Shown piece by piece: positions 33,443-42,431 of a DNA stretch of 64,000 nt (its first letter is position 1; every line of letters starts with the position of its first letter). The DNA comes from Azovibrio restrictus DSM 23866 (GTDB lineage: Bacteria > Pseudomonadota > Gammaproteobacteria > Burkholderiales > Rhodocyclaceae), in assembly GCF_000429665.1 (NCBI RefSeq), contig NZ_AUCH01000014.1, forward strand, positions 1 through 64,000, read 5' to 3'. The translations under genes were made by a program, and so were the position numbers. Under the pieces are notes generated by a model, which was given only the letters and a program-made list of their open reading frames with translations, did not search any database and had not been told where the DNA came from.

Positions 33443-36400
33443 GTGTCCATTCACGTCGCCCTCAATCACGTCACCCACTACAGCTACGACAGGCTGGTGA
33501 ACCTGGGACCCCAGGTGATCCGCCTGCGGCCCTGTCCCCATTCCCGCACCCGGATCCTGTCCTACAGCCTCAAGGTCACGCCGGAGACCCACTTCATCAA
33601 CTGGCAGCAGGATCCCCAGTCCAACTGGCTGGCCCGGCTGGTGTTCCCCGAGCCCACCCGGGAATTCCGGGTGGAGGTGGACCTGGTGGCCGAGATGTCG
33701 GTGATCAACCCCTTCGACTTCTTTCTGGAGCCCTACGCCGAGAAGATTCCCTTCGCCTACGAGGCCTGGCAGCGCCACGAGCTGGCCCCCTACCTCTACC
33801 AGCGCAGCGAGCCCGATTGCGGCCCGCGCTTCCAGGCCTACCTGGATTCCGTCTCCCGGGCGCCCACCCCGAGCGTGGATTTCCTGGTGGTCCTGAACCA
33901 GAAGGTGCAGCAGAGCGTTGCCTACACCATCCGCCTGGAGCCCGGGGTGCAGACCCCGGAGGAAACCCTGGAAAAAGGCTCCGGTTCCTGTCGGGATTCC
34001 GCCTGGCTGCTGGTGCAGCTCCTGCGCCACCTGGGCCTGGCGGCCCGCTTCGTGTCCGGCTACCTGATCCAGCTCACCGCTGACGTGAAGAGCCTGGACG
34101 GCCCTTCGGGCCCCGAGGCCGACTTCACCGACCTGCACGCCTGGTGCGAGGTATACCTGCCCGGCGCCGGCTGGGTGGGGCTGGACCCCACTTCCGGCCT
34201 CTTTGCCGGCGAGGGGCACATCCCCCTGGCCTGCACCCCGGAACCTTCTTCTGCGGCACCCATCACCGGGGCGGTGGACCAGTGCGAATGTGAATTCGGC
34301 CACACCATGAATGTGACCCGCATCTGGGAAGCGCCCCGGGTCACCAAGCCCTACACCGAGGAAGAGTGGGCCCGGATCGAGGCCCTGGGCCACCGGGTGG
34401 ACGGGGACCTCTCGGCCATGGACGTGCGCCTCACCATGGGGGGGGAGCCCACCTTCGTCTCCGTGGACGACCCGGACGGGGCCGAGTGGAACACCGACGC
34501 CCTGGGGCCGCAAAAGCGCATCCTGGCCGCCGAGCTGTTTCACAAGCTGCGCGACAAGTACGCCCCCCAGGGGCTGATGCACTTCGGCCAGGGCAAGTGG
34601 TACCCGGGGGAGCAACTGCCCCGCTGGAGCCTCAACTGCTTCTGGCGCCGGGACGGGGAGCCCCTGTGGCGTAACCCCAGCCTGTACGCCAACGAAAAGC
34701 TCGATTACGGGGTCACCGAACTGCACAGCCTGCAGTTCCTGGCCCGGGTGGCGGAAAACCTGGGTCTGGACCCCAAGCATGTTTTCCCCACCTTCGAGGA
34801 CGTGTTCTATTACCTGTGGCGGGAACGCCGCCTGCCGGCCAACGTGGACCCCTTCGACTCCCGGGTGGATGACCCCCTGGAGCGGGAGCGCCTGCGCAAG
34901 GTCTTCGAGCAGGGGCTGAAGCAGACCATAGGTCACGTGTTCCCGGTCATGAAGAACGCCGCTGGCCAGTGGCAGAGCGGCCCCTGGTTCCTGCGCGACG
35001 AGCGCTGCTACCTGTTCCCCGGGGATTCCCCCATGGGCTACCGCCTGCCCCTGGATTCCCAGCCCTGGGTGGCCAAGTCCGACTACCCCTACATGCACCA
35101 GCCCGACCCGGCCCAGCCTTTCCCGCCCCTGCGTTCCCATGCGGAGATCCGCCGCCAGTTCGTCCGGGCCGGGGGTGACGCCATGGCCGCCCAGCTCAAG
35201 GCCGCCCTGGCTGGCGCTTCCGGCAAGGGCGGCGCGGCGACCGGCGCGGCGGATGCCGAACGGGCCCCCCTGCCCAAGGAGTCCGCCGCCTGGATCACCC
35301 GGCTGGCCATGTGCGCCCAGCCCCGGGACGGCAAGCTCTACGTCTTCATGCCCCCCACCCAGGCCCTGGACGACTACCTGGAACTGCTGGCCGCCGTGGA
35401 GGCCGCCGCCGAGGAGCTCAAGCAGCCGGTGCTGCTGGAAGGTTACGAGCCCCCCTCCGACCCGCGTCTGGCCCACTTCCGCGTCACCCCCGACCCGGGG
35501 GTGATCGAGGTGAACATCCACCCCTCCCATTCCTGGGATGAACTGGTGGAGCGCACCACCCACCTCTACGACGCGGCCCACCAGACCCGGCTCACCACCG
35601 AGAAGTTCATGGTGGATGGCCGGCATACGGGTACCGGCGGCGGCAACCACTTCGTCCTGGGGGGGCAGACGGCCCTGGATTCCCCCTTCCTGCGCCGGCC
35701 CGACCTGCTCAAAAGCCTGATCGCCTACTGGCACAACCACCCCAGCCTCTCCTACCTGTTCTCGGGCCTGTTCATCGGCCCCACCAGCCAGGCGCCCCGG
35801 GTGGACGAGGCCAGGAACGACAGCCTCTACGAACTGGAAATCGCCTTCCGCCAGATCCCGGAACCTGGCGCCCATGTGCAGCCCTGGTTGGTGGACCGGG
35901 TGCTGCGCAACCTGCTCATCGACGTGACCGGCAACACCCACCGTTCCGAGTTCTGCATCGACAAGCTCTATTCCCCCGACGGCCCCACGGGTCGCCTGGG
36001 CCTCCTGGAACTGCGGGCCTTCGAGATGCCGCCCCACGCCCGCATGAGCCTGACTCAGCAGCTCTTGCTCCGCTCCCTGGTGGCCCGCTTCTGGAAGGAA
36101 CCCTACGACCCGCCCCGGCTGGCCCGCTGGGGTACCGAGCTGCACGACCGCTTCATGCTGCCCCATTTCGTGGAGCAGGACTTCCGCGACGTGATGGAGG
36201 AAATGCAGGGAGCCGGCTACCCGATCCAGGCCGAGTGGTTCGCGCCGCATCTGGAATTCCGCTTCCCCAAGTACGGCGATTTTGCCGTCAAGGGCATGGA
36301 GTTCGAGCTGCGGCACGCCCTGGAGCCCTGGCATGTGATGGGGGAGGAGGGGGCGCCCGGCGGCACCGTGCGCTATGTGGATTCCTCCGTGGAGCGGGTG

Positions 36401-36802
36401 CAGGTGAAGATGAACGGCATGGCGCCGGACCGCTACGTGCTCACCTGTAATGGCGTGCCCGTGCCCCTGCAGCCCACCGGCCAGGGCGGCGAGTTCGTCG
36501 CCGGGGTGCGCTACCGGGCCTGGCAGCCGGCCTCGGCCCTGCATCCCGGCATCGGGGTCCATGGGCCCCTGGTGTTCGACATCGTCGATACCTGGATGCA
36601 GCGTTCCCTGGGCGGTTGCCAGTACCACGTGGCCCACCCGGGGGGGCGCAATTTCGAAACCTTCCCCATCAACGCTTTCGAGGCCGAGAGCCGCCGCCTG
36701 GCCCGCTTCTTCCGCTTCGGCCACACCCCGGGCAAGCTGCAGGCGGCGGCACCGACGATGAACGCCGAGCATCCCTTCACCCTGGACCTGCGCCGCCCCT
36801 AG
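33443..36802 (+). CDS. Large transglutaminase-like protein with DUF2126 region, Anbu locus
   Basis: 1119 residues from GTG 33443 (TTAGGGAG upstream). N-terminal third: beta domain (MSIHVALNHVTHYSYDR) and transglutaminase core with the triad Cys in GSGSCRDSAWLL, His in DLHAWCEVY, Asp in GLDPTSG. The remaining 800 residues (from LTMGGEPTFVSVDDPDGAEW) are the DUF2126/COG4196 part, with GGGNHFVLGG and HRSEFCIDKLYSPDGP, which resemble glutamine-synthetase or amidoligase-type folds. Proposed to act in peptide amide chemistry with the ATP-grasp proteins. Full length with no breaks. Confidence 0.88.
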   Translation: MSIHVALNHVTHYSYDRLVNLGPQVIRLRPCPHSRTRILSYSLKVTPETHFINWQQDPQSNWLARLVFPEPTREFRVEVDLVAEMSVINPFDFFLEPYAEKIPFAYEAWQRHELAPYLYQRSEPDCGPRFQAYLDSVSRAPTPSVDFLVVLNQKVQQSVAYTIRLEPGVQTPEETLEKGSGSCRDSAWLLVQLLRHLGLAARFVSGYLIQLTADVKSLDGPSGPEADFTDLHAWCEVYLPGAGWVGLDPTSGLFAGEGHIPLACTPEPSSAAPITGAVDQCECEFGHTMNVTRIWEAPRVTKPYTEEEWARIEALGHRVDGDLSAMDVRLTMGGEPTFVSVDDPDGAEWNTDALGPQKRILAAELFHKLRDKYAPQGLMHFGQGKWYPGEQLPRWSLNCFWRRDGEPLWRNPSLYANEKLDYGVTELHSLQFLARVAENLGLDPKHVFPTFEDVFYYLWRERRLPANVDPFDSRVDDPLERERLRKVFEQGLKQTIGHVFPVMKNAAGQWQSGPWFLRDERCYLFPGDSPMGYRLPLDSQPWVAKSDYPYMHQPDPAQPFPPLRSHAEIRRQFVRAGGDAMAAQLKAALAGASGKGGAATGAADAERAPLPKESAAWITRLAMCAQPRDGKLYVFMPPTQALDDYLELLAAVEAAAEELKQPVLLEGYEPPSDPRLAHFRVTPDPGVIEVNIHPSHSWDELVERTTHLYDAAHQTRLTTEKFMVDGRHTGTGGGNHFVLGGQTALDSPFLRRPDLLKSLIAYWHNHPSLSYLFSGLFIGPTSQAPRVDEARNDSLYELEIAFRQIPEPGAHVQPWLVDRVLRNLLIDVTGNTHRSEFCIDKLYSPDGPTGRLGLLELRAFEMPPHARMSLTQQLLLRSLVARFWKEPYDPPRLARWGTELHDRFMLPHFVEQDFRDVMEEMQGAGYPIQAEWFAPHLEFRFPKYGDFAVKGMEFELRHALEPWHVMGEEGAPGGTVRYVDSSVERVQVKMNGMAPDRYVLTCNGVPVPLQPTGQGGEFVAGVRYRAWQPASALHPGIGVHGPLVFDIVDTWMQRSLGGCQYHVAHPGGRNFETFPINAFEAESRRLARFFRFGHTPGKLQAAAPTMNAEHPFTLDLRRP

Positions 36803-36900
36803 GCGCCCGGCTTCAGGATCAGCAGACCGGGAGGGCCGGGTTTACAGGGTAGAATCAGCGCCCTTCGCCCCGCCCTCCCGACTTCCCCCCCGCTCCCGCC

Positions 36901-39405
36901 ATGGCCCGTACCCTCCTTGCCATCTATCCCCGTCCCGGCCATCGCTACGATGAGATGCTGGACGAGGACGGCCGGGTGCGGGAGCACTGGCGCAACCTGT
37001 TCATCCACCTGGACGGGGTGGCCCCGGAAACCATGCGCCAGCGCCTGGAGTTCGTGGACCGGCGCATCCAGGAAAACGGGGTGACCTACAACATCTATGC
37101 GGACAGCCAGGGCCAGGACCGGCCCTGGGTGCTGGACCCCCTGCCCCTGATCATCCCGGCTGGGGAATGGCAGGCCCTGTCCCGGGCTGTGGCCCAGCGG
37201 GCCCGGCTGCTGAACGCCATTCTGGCGGACCTGTACGGGCCCCAGACCCTGCTCGCCGAAGGCCTGCTGCCGCCGGCCCTGGTCTATGGCCAGCACGGTT
37301 TTCTCTGGCCCTGCAAGGGCATCCGCCCCCCGGGGGATGTGTTCCTGCACAACTACGCGGTGGATCTGGCCCGTTCCCCGGACGGCCGCTGGTGGGTGAT
37401 CGCCGACCGCACCCAGGCCCCCTCGGGCGCCGGCTACGCCCTGGAAAACCGGCTGATCGTCTCCCGGGTGTTCCCGGAGCTGTTCCGGGACATGCGGGTG
37501 CAGCATCTGGCTTCCTTCTTCCGGGCGCAGCAGGAAAGCCTGGAGTGCTGGGCCCCCACGGACCCGGGCGAGCGGCCCTTCATCGTGCTCCTCACCCCGG
37601 GGCCCTACAACGAAACCTACTTCGAGCATGCCTATCTGGCCCGCTACCTGGGCTATCCCCTGGTGGAGGGGCAGGATCTCACTGTGCGGGGCGACACGGT
37701 CTACCTGAAGACCCTCACCGGCCTGAAGCGGGTGCATGCCATCCTGCGCCGTCAGGACGATGACTACTGCGATCCCCTGGAGCTGCGCGGCGACTCCGCC
37801 CTGGGGGTGCCGGGTCTGCTGATGGCCGTGCGCGCCGGGCGGGTGCTGGTGGCCAATGCTCTGGGCAGCGGCCTCCTGGGTTCCGGGGCCCTGATGGGTT
37901 TTTTGCCCGCCATCGCCCGGCGCCTTCTGGGAGAAGAGCTGTCCATGCCCTCGGTAGCCACCTGGTGGTGCGGCGAAAAGCCGGCCCAGAAGTTTGCCCT
38001 GGAGCACCTGGACGACCTGGTGATCAAGCCCGCCTATCCCACCCAGCGTTTCGAGCCCCTGTTCGGCCGGGACCTGAAGGGGGCGGCCCGGGCCGAGATG
38101 ATCCGCCGCATCGAGGCCAGGCCCCACGCCTACGTGGCCCAGGAGCTGGTGAACCTGTCCCAGGCCCCCACCTGGAGCCGCGACCACGAGCGCCGGCTGC
38201 TGGCCCGGAGCGTCGGCCTGCGCCTTTACGCGGTGGCCACGCCAGGAGGCTACCAGGTGATGCCGGGCGGCCTGTCCCGGGTTTCCAGCAGCGCCCAGGC
38301 CCTGGTGATCTCCATGCAGCGGGGCGGCGCCTCCAAGGACACCTGGGTGCTGGCGGACGGGCCCGTCAATACCTTCAGCCTGCTGAAGCCGGTGCTGGGC
38401 ACCCCGGACCTGGTGCGGAGCGGCAACAACCTTTCGTCCCGGGTGGTAGAGAACCTGTTCTGGTTCGGCCGCTACACGGAGCGCTTCGACGATACCGCCC
38501 GGCTCCTGCGGGTGGCCCTCTCCAGGCTGGTGGATGCGGGGGGCGAGACCACCCCGGAGCTGGAAGCCGTGGTGGAGCTCTGTGTTCTGGCCGGCCTGGT
38601 GGCACCTGGCCGGGAGGGCAAGGACGGGGCCTGGGTGCCCGTGGAAAGCCGGCTGCTGGCGGCCATCTTCGATGCCGGGGCGGAGAACAGCCTGGCCGCC
38701 GCCATCCGCCGCCTGCTCTGGTCCGCCGCCCAGGTGCGGGAACGCCTCTCGGGGGATCACTGGCATTCCCTCAACCGCCTGCAGCGCAACCTGCAGGCCG
38801 GTCAGGGCCGCCGGGAAGACCTGGGCGGGGCCCTGGCCTTCCTGGACCAGGTGCTGCTGGTGTCCTCCTCCCTCACCGGCTTTTCCATGGACAACATGAC
38901 CCGGGACCACGGCTGGCGTTTCCTGGTGGTGGGGCGCCGCATCGAGCGCCTCTCCTTCCTGGCCCGCACCCTGGGCGCCACCCTGCACCAGTTCTGCAGC
39001 CAGGAAGGGCGCGGGCTGGAGTGGCTGCTGGAACTCACCGACAGCATCATCACCTACCGCTCCCGCTATTCCCGCCAGCCGGAGCTCCTGTCCACCCTGG
39101 ATCTGGTGATCTTCGACGACAGCAATCCCCATGCGGTGATGTTCCAGGTCCAGGAAGTCCTGCGCGACCTGGAGCGCCTGGGCCGGGGGCTGGGGGACAT
39201 TCCCGGCGAGGCCCTGGCCCGGGAGGCGCGCAGCTTCAGCCAGTTCGACCTGGGCCTGTTCCAGCTGGCGCCCCGGGACGCCTGCGCCCAGCTGGCGGAA
39301 CAGCTGGCCCGCCTGGCAGCGGCGGGACACGAACTCTCGGACCTGCTGGGCATGCGCTTCTTCACCCACGTGGATGCTGTCACCCACCAGACCCTGGCGA
39401 TCTGA
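36901..39405 (+). CDS. ATP-grasp/alpha-E fusion protein
   Basis: 834 residues. Residues 1-490 are a second circularly permuted ATP-grasp domain (MLDEDGRVREHW, GPYNETYFEHAYLARYLG, GGASKDTWVLADG); residues about 510-834 are an alpha-E domain (VVENLFWFGRYTERFDDTARLL). The same two functions are separate genes at 30122 and 31714, so the fusion confirms they work as a pair. The start at 36901 has no strong ribosome binding site. Its stop is two bases from the next start. Confidence 0.88.
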   Translation: MARTLLAIYPRPGHRYDEMLDEDGRVREHWRNLFIHLDGVAPETMRQRLEFVDRRIQENGVTYNIYADSQGQDRPWVLDPLPLIIPAGEWQALSRAVAQRARLLNAILADLYGPQTLLAEGLLPPALVYGQHGFLWPCKGIRPPGDVFLHNYAVDLARSPDGRWWVIADRTQAPSGAGYALENRLIVSRVFPELFRDMRVQHLASFFRAQQESLECWAPTDPGERPFIVLLTPGPYNETYFEHAYLARYLGYPLVEGQDLTVRGDTVYLKTLTGLKRVHAILRRQDDDYCDPLELRGDSALGVPGLLMAVRAGRVLVANALGSGLLGSGALMGFLPAIARRLLGEELSMPSVATWWCGEKPAQKFALEHLDDLVIKPAYPTQRFEPLFGRDLKGAARAEMIRRIEARPHAYVAQELVNLSQAPTWSRDHERRLLARSVGLRLYAVATPGGYQVMPGGLSRVSSSAQALVISMQRGGASKDTWVLADGPVNTFSLLKPVLGTPDLVRSGNNLSSRVVENLFWFGRYTERFDDTARLLRVALSRLVDAGGETTPELEAVVELCVLAGLVAPGREGKDGAWVPVESRLLAAIFDAGAENSLAAAIRRLLWSAAQVRERLSGDHWHSLNRLQRNLQAGQGRREDLGGALAFLDQVLLVSSSLTGFSMDNMTRDHGWRFLVVGRRIERLSFLARTLGATLHQFCSQEGRGLEWLLELTDSIITYRSRYSRQPELLSTLDLVIFDDSNPHAVMFQVQEVLRDLERLGRGLGDIPGEALAREARSFSQFDLGLFQLAPRDACAQLAEQLARLAAAGHELSDLLGMRFFTHVDAVTHQTLAI

Positions 39406-39407
39406 TC

Positions 39408-40307
39408 ATGGCCCGTTACCACGTCCTGCACGAGACCCGCTACACCTACGGCAGCGCCGTTTCCCTGTCCCAGCAGCTGCTGCATCTGGTGCCCCGGCTC
39501 AGCCCCTGGCAGACCTGCCTGGACTTCGAACTGGGGCTGGAGCCGGAGCCTTCCTGGCGCCAGCGGGGCGAGGACGCCTTCGGCAACCCGGTGGAATGGC
39601 TGGCCTTCTACCAGCCCCATGACAGCCTGCTGGTGCGGGCCGAGATGGAGGTGGAAGTGGTGCCCCATCTGCCCGCCGACCTGGACCAGGGCCCCACCCG
39701 GGAGGAACTGGTGCAGCGCCTGGCCTACCGTTCCGAGCCGCCCCCGGCGGCAGACCTGGCGGCCAAGCGTTTCCTGTTCGAATCTCCCCATGTGCGGGTC
39801 AAGCATGAACTGGCGGCCTACGCGGCCGACTGCTTCGCCCCCGGCCAGGCCCTGCTGGAATCGGCCCGGCAGCTGATGGAAAAGATCTACACGGAGTTCG
39901 AGTTCGACCCGGAGGCCACCACCGTGGCCACCCCGGTCCTGGAGGTGCTGGAACAGAAACGGGGGGTATGCCAGGACTTTGCCCACCTGATGATCGCCTG
40001 CCTGCGGGCCCAGGGCATTCCCGCCCGCTACATGAGCGGCTACCTGCTCACCCAGCCGCCCCCGGGGCAGCCGCGCATGGTGGGGGCCGACGCTTCCCAT
40101 GCCTGGGTGGCGGTCTATGCCCCCGGGGCCTCGGCGCACGACTGGGTGGACTTCGATCCCACCAACAACCTGCTGCCCGACACCCAGCACATCACCCTGG
40201 CCTGGGGCCGGGACTTCAACGACGTCTCGCCCATGCGCGGGGTGATCCTGGGGGGCGGCGGCCACGAGCCGGAAGTGGCGGTCACGGTGACGCCCCTGGA
40301 AGACTAG
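39408..40307 (+). CDS. Transglutaminase-like protein, Anbu locus
   Basis: 299 residues. Beta-domain start MARYHVLHETRYTYG, then a complete triad: Cys in RGVCQDFAHLMIACLRAQG, His in DASHAWVAVY, Asp in DFDPTNN. COG1305 type without signal peptide, so cytoplasmic. Closely follows the ATP-grasp/alpha-E fusion (two-base gap), repeating the order ligase then transglutaminase seen upstream. Probably a hydrolase or amide transferase acting on the ligase product (inference). Confidence 0.92.
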   Translation: MARYHVLHETRYTYGSAVSLSQQLLHLVPRLSPWQTCLDFELGLEPEPSWRQRGEDAFGNPVEWLAFYQPHDSLLVRAEMEVEVVPHLPADLDQGPTREELVQRLAYRSEPPPAADLAAKRFLFESPHVRVKHELAAYAADCFAPGQALLESARQLMEKIYTEFEFDPEATTVATPVLEVLEQKRGVCQDFAHLMIACLRAQGIPARYMSGYLLTQPPPGQPRMVGADASHAWVAVYAPGASAHDWVDFDPTNNLLPDTQHITLAWGRDFNDVSPMRGVILGGGGHEPEVAVTVTPLED

Positions 40308-40810
40308 CGCTTCACCTGTCCTGATCTGCCCTGACTTTGCCCCTGGCTTGGCCCATGACAGCTGATCCTGCCGATCCCGCTTATGGGGGGGCAAGGATTT
40401 TTCATGGCCGGTTTTCCTCGTATGCATAAAATGCCCTGTCCGGCAGGAGTTCGGGCGGGCTGCGGCCCGGCCGCCGGATTCATCCATAAACCTAAAAACC
40501 TCACCACAGAGACACAAAGACACAGAGAAGTTCAAAAAAAACAATGGCTTGCATTATCTTCTGCGCTCACCTAGAAAGTGACCTGGCCTTCCAGGACAAG
40601 TCTTTGTTTTTCCTCGGCGTCTCTGTGCCTCTGTGGTTTAACTGAGGTTTTAAGGATAAAACCAAGCAGGAACCCGGGCCCGGGGCGGGCAGGGCACAGG
40701 GGCTTTGATCCACAGGGGGCTTTGCGCATGACCGGCCGGCTGTGGACGGCGTCCCCGGTGCTCTCTGACCCGGGGCGGGTTCCGGACCAGAAACGCCAGA
40801 GGAGCCAACC
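40308..40810. repeat. Intergenic gap with second CACAGAG repeat hairpin
   Basis: About 500 bases with no gene. Left arm ACCACAGAGACACAAAGACA at 40503 onward; right arm around 40611-40640 reads TCCTCGGCGTCTCTGTGCCT then CTGTGGTT, the inverse complement. The same unit is found between argF and argG. The rest (40641-40800) is GC-rich and shows no promoter that I can defend. A CBS gene follows with GAGGAGCC upstream. Confidence 0.65.
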
Positions 40811-41410
40811 ATGAGCATCAGAGAGCATTACCGGGTACTACCCCAGATCAAGGCCGCCACCACCCCCTGCTACGTGATGGAGAGCATCGACATCGAGTCG
40901 GTCACTGCCGATTCCCCGGCCCTGCAGGCCATGACCGACCTGTCCCTGGTGCCTACGGCCACCACCTCGCCGCACTTTCCCCTGGAGCAGGCCAACAGCT
41001 CCATGATCCAGCACGGGGTACGGCTCCTGGTGGTGACCGGCGAGAGCGGGCGGATCGTCGGCCTGATCACCTCCACCGACATCCTCGGGGAGAAGCCGGT
41101 GCTGGTGGCCCAGCAAAAAGGCGTGCGGCGCGGTGAGCTGACCGTGGCCGACGTGATGGTGCCGGTGGACGCCATCGACATCCTGCCCTTCGAGGACGTG
41201 CGCAAGGCCAGCGTGGGCGACGTGGTCGCCACCCTCAAGTCCGCCGGCCGGGCCCATGCCCTGGTAGTGGCCGAGGGGCGGGATGGCCGGCACCTGCTCG
41301 GGGGCATCTTCTCCGCTTCCCAGATCGCCCGGCAGCTGGGGCTGCCCATCCAGACCCACGAACTGGCCCGGACCTTTGCCGAGATCGAGGCAGTGATCGC
41401 CGGCGTCTGA
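40811..41410 (+). CDS. CBS-pair protein
   Basis: 199 residues, two CBS motifs: about 60-95 (GVRLLVVTGESGRIVGLITSTDIL) and 130-175 (AHALVVAEGRDGRHLLGGIFSASQIARQLG). No other domain. Such stand-alone proteins bind adenine nucleotides and sense energy state, partner unknown. It shares no operon sign with the next CBS gene (117 bases apart) but probably the same type of role. Confidence 0.82.
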   Translation: MSIREHYRVLPQIKAATTPCYVMESIDIESVTADSPALQAMTDLSLVPTATTSPHFPLEQANSSMIQHGVRLLVVTGESGRIVGLITSTDILGEKPVLVAQQKGVRRGELTVADVMVPVDAIDILPFEDVRKASVGDVVATLKSAGRAHALVVAEGRDGRHLLGGIFSASQIARQLGLPIQTHELARTFAEIEAVIAGV

Positions 41411-41527
41411 GTTATTTCGTAGTCATCGGCCGGGGCCCTGGTGCCCCGGTTTGTCATGAGCCCTGGACCCGCCCCGGGGCATGGGTGAGAATGGGTTCAT
41501 GCCATGATCCAAGCAGAGGAGAACACC

Positions 41528-41962
41528 ATGTCGAATCGCAGCCTGCGGGAAGTGATAGAAGGCCAGCGCCTGGTTTCCGGGACGGAGCAGATGAGTGTGC
41601 GTGAAGCCGCCCGCCGCATGGTGGAGCACCGGGTCGGCGCCCTGCCCATCCTGCGGGGCCAGGCGATGGTGGGCATCTTTACCGAACGGGACGTGCTGGC
41701 CCGGGTGGTGGTGGCCGGCCTCGATCCGGATCGCACCACGGTGGCCCAGGTGATGACCCACAACCCCCTCTCCATCTCCATCGAAGCCCCCCTGGAGCGG
41801 GCCCTGCGCATGATGCGCAGCCACAGCATCCGGCACCTGCCGGTCCTGGAAGGCACCCTGCCCGTGGGGGTGGTCACCACCCGGGATGCCCTGGGCGAGG
41901 AATGGGTACGCTTCGAAGCGGAACAGGACCTGGAAGACCAGGTGGCGGCGCTGCTGCGCTGA
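41528..41962 (+). CDS. CBS-pair protein (short)
   Basis: 144 residues from ATG 41528 with GAGGAG upstream; an eight-residue upstream extension is rejected. CBS motifs at about 10-60 (MSVREAARRMVEHRVGALPIL, GIFTERDVLARVV) and 75-125 (RALRMMRSHSIRHLPVLEG, GVVTTRDALGEEW). Only two CBS motifs, typical of small inosine-dehydrogenase-like CBS proteins that bind adenosyl ligands. Confidence 0.88.
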   Translation: MSNRSLREVIEGQRLVSGTEQMSVREAARRMVEHRVGALPILRGQAMVGIFTERDVLARVVVAGLDPDRTTVAQVMTHNPLSISIEAPLERALRMMRSHSIRHLPVLEGTLPVGVVTTRDALGEEWVRFEAEQDLEDQVAALLR

Positions 41963-42025
41963 GGGCGTGCAGCTGCCGGACAGTGGCCTGGTTGTTCCGG
42001 GGCTGCAAGGCCGCTGCCCCGGACT

Positions 42026-42415
42026 TCAGGCCGGAGGACAGTTCCGGCGAGGGCCGGGGGGTTCCGGCGGCAGGACGATGCAGGCCAGATGGAATCCCAG
42101 TTTTTCCAGCCGCTGGTGTTCCTCCACGCTGTGTACCAGCCGGGACAAGTCCTTCAGGGGGCGGTGGGCCTGGTCCAGGCACAGCCTGCGCCAGTGCCAG
42201 GGCAGGGCCGGGCTGCGGCAGCTCTGGACCAGCAGGGCGAATTGATACTCGGCGGCTTTCCAGGCATCGACGCTGCCGTTCCGGGCCAGCCGCCGCCCTT
42301 CTTCCAGGAAGCTGTCGATCAAGCCGGGAGTGTCGGGGAAGAGGGCCAGGCGGATCTGGAACCCCTGCCACAACCAGTGTTCCAGGGGGCCGGTGAAGAG
42401 GGGCGGCGTTGCCAT
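42026..42415 (-). CDS. Hypothetical protein at the end of the pilus/cytochrome operon
   Basis: 129 residues from ATG 42415 with AAGGAAAC upstream. The upstream part of the open frame is a shadow of the FTR1 gene and is excluded. Soluble, mainly helical (HWLWQGFQIRLALFPDTPG, AAEYQFALLVQSCRSP). No family recognised. It lies 16 bases after FTR1 on the same strand, so it may be the last gene of the operon. Confidence 0.6.
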   Translation of the reverse strand: MATPPLFTGPLEHWLWQGFQIRLALFPDTPGLIDSFLEEGRRLARNGSVDAWKAAEYQFALLVQSCRSPALPWHWRRLCLDQAHRPLKDLSRLVHSVEEHQRLEKLGFHLACIVLPPEPPGPRRNCPPA

Positions 42416-42431
42416 GGCAGTTTCCTTGGGC

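Noticed and set aside
33317..36772. 1151-residue minus-strand frame opposite the DUF2126 transglutaminase gene
   Set aside because: Low-complexity Gly/His/Leu/Gln sequence arising from strong GC codon bias; the plus strand has full catalytic motifs and a ribosome binding site.
36841..36855. Sigma-70 promoter (TTTACA, TAGAAT) before the ATP-grasp/alpha-E fusion
   Set aside because: The two boxes are only three bases apart, so they cannot act as -35 and -10 together; a -10 alone is too weak a claim.
36799..39387. 862-residue minus-strand frame opposite the ATP-grasp/alpha-E fusion
   Set aside because: Same type of shadow; no start signal or motif.
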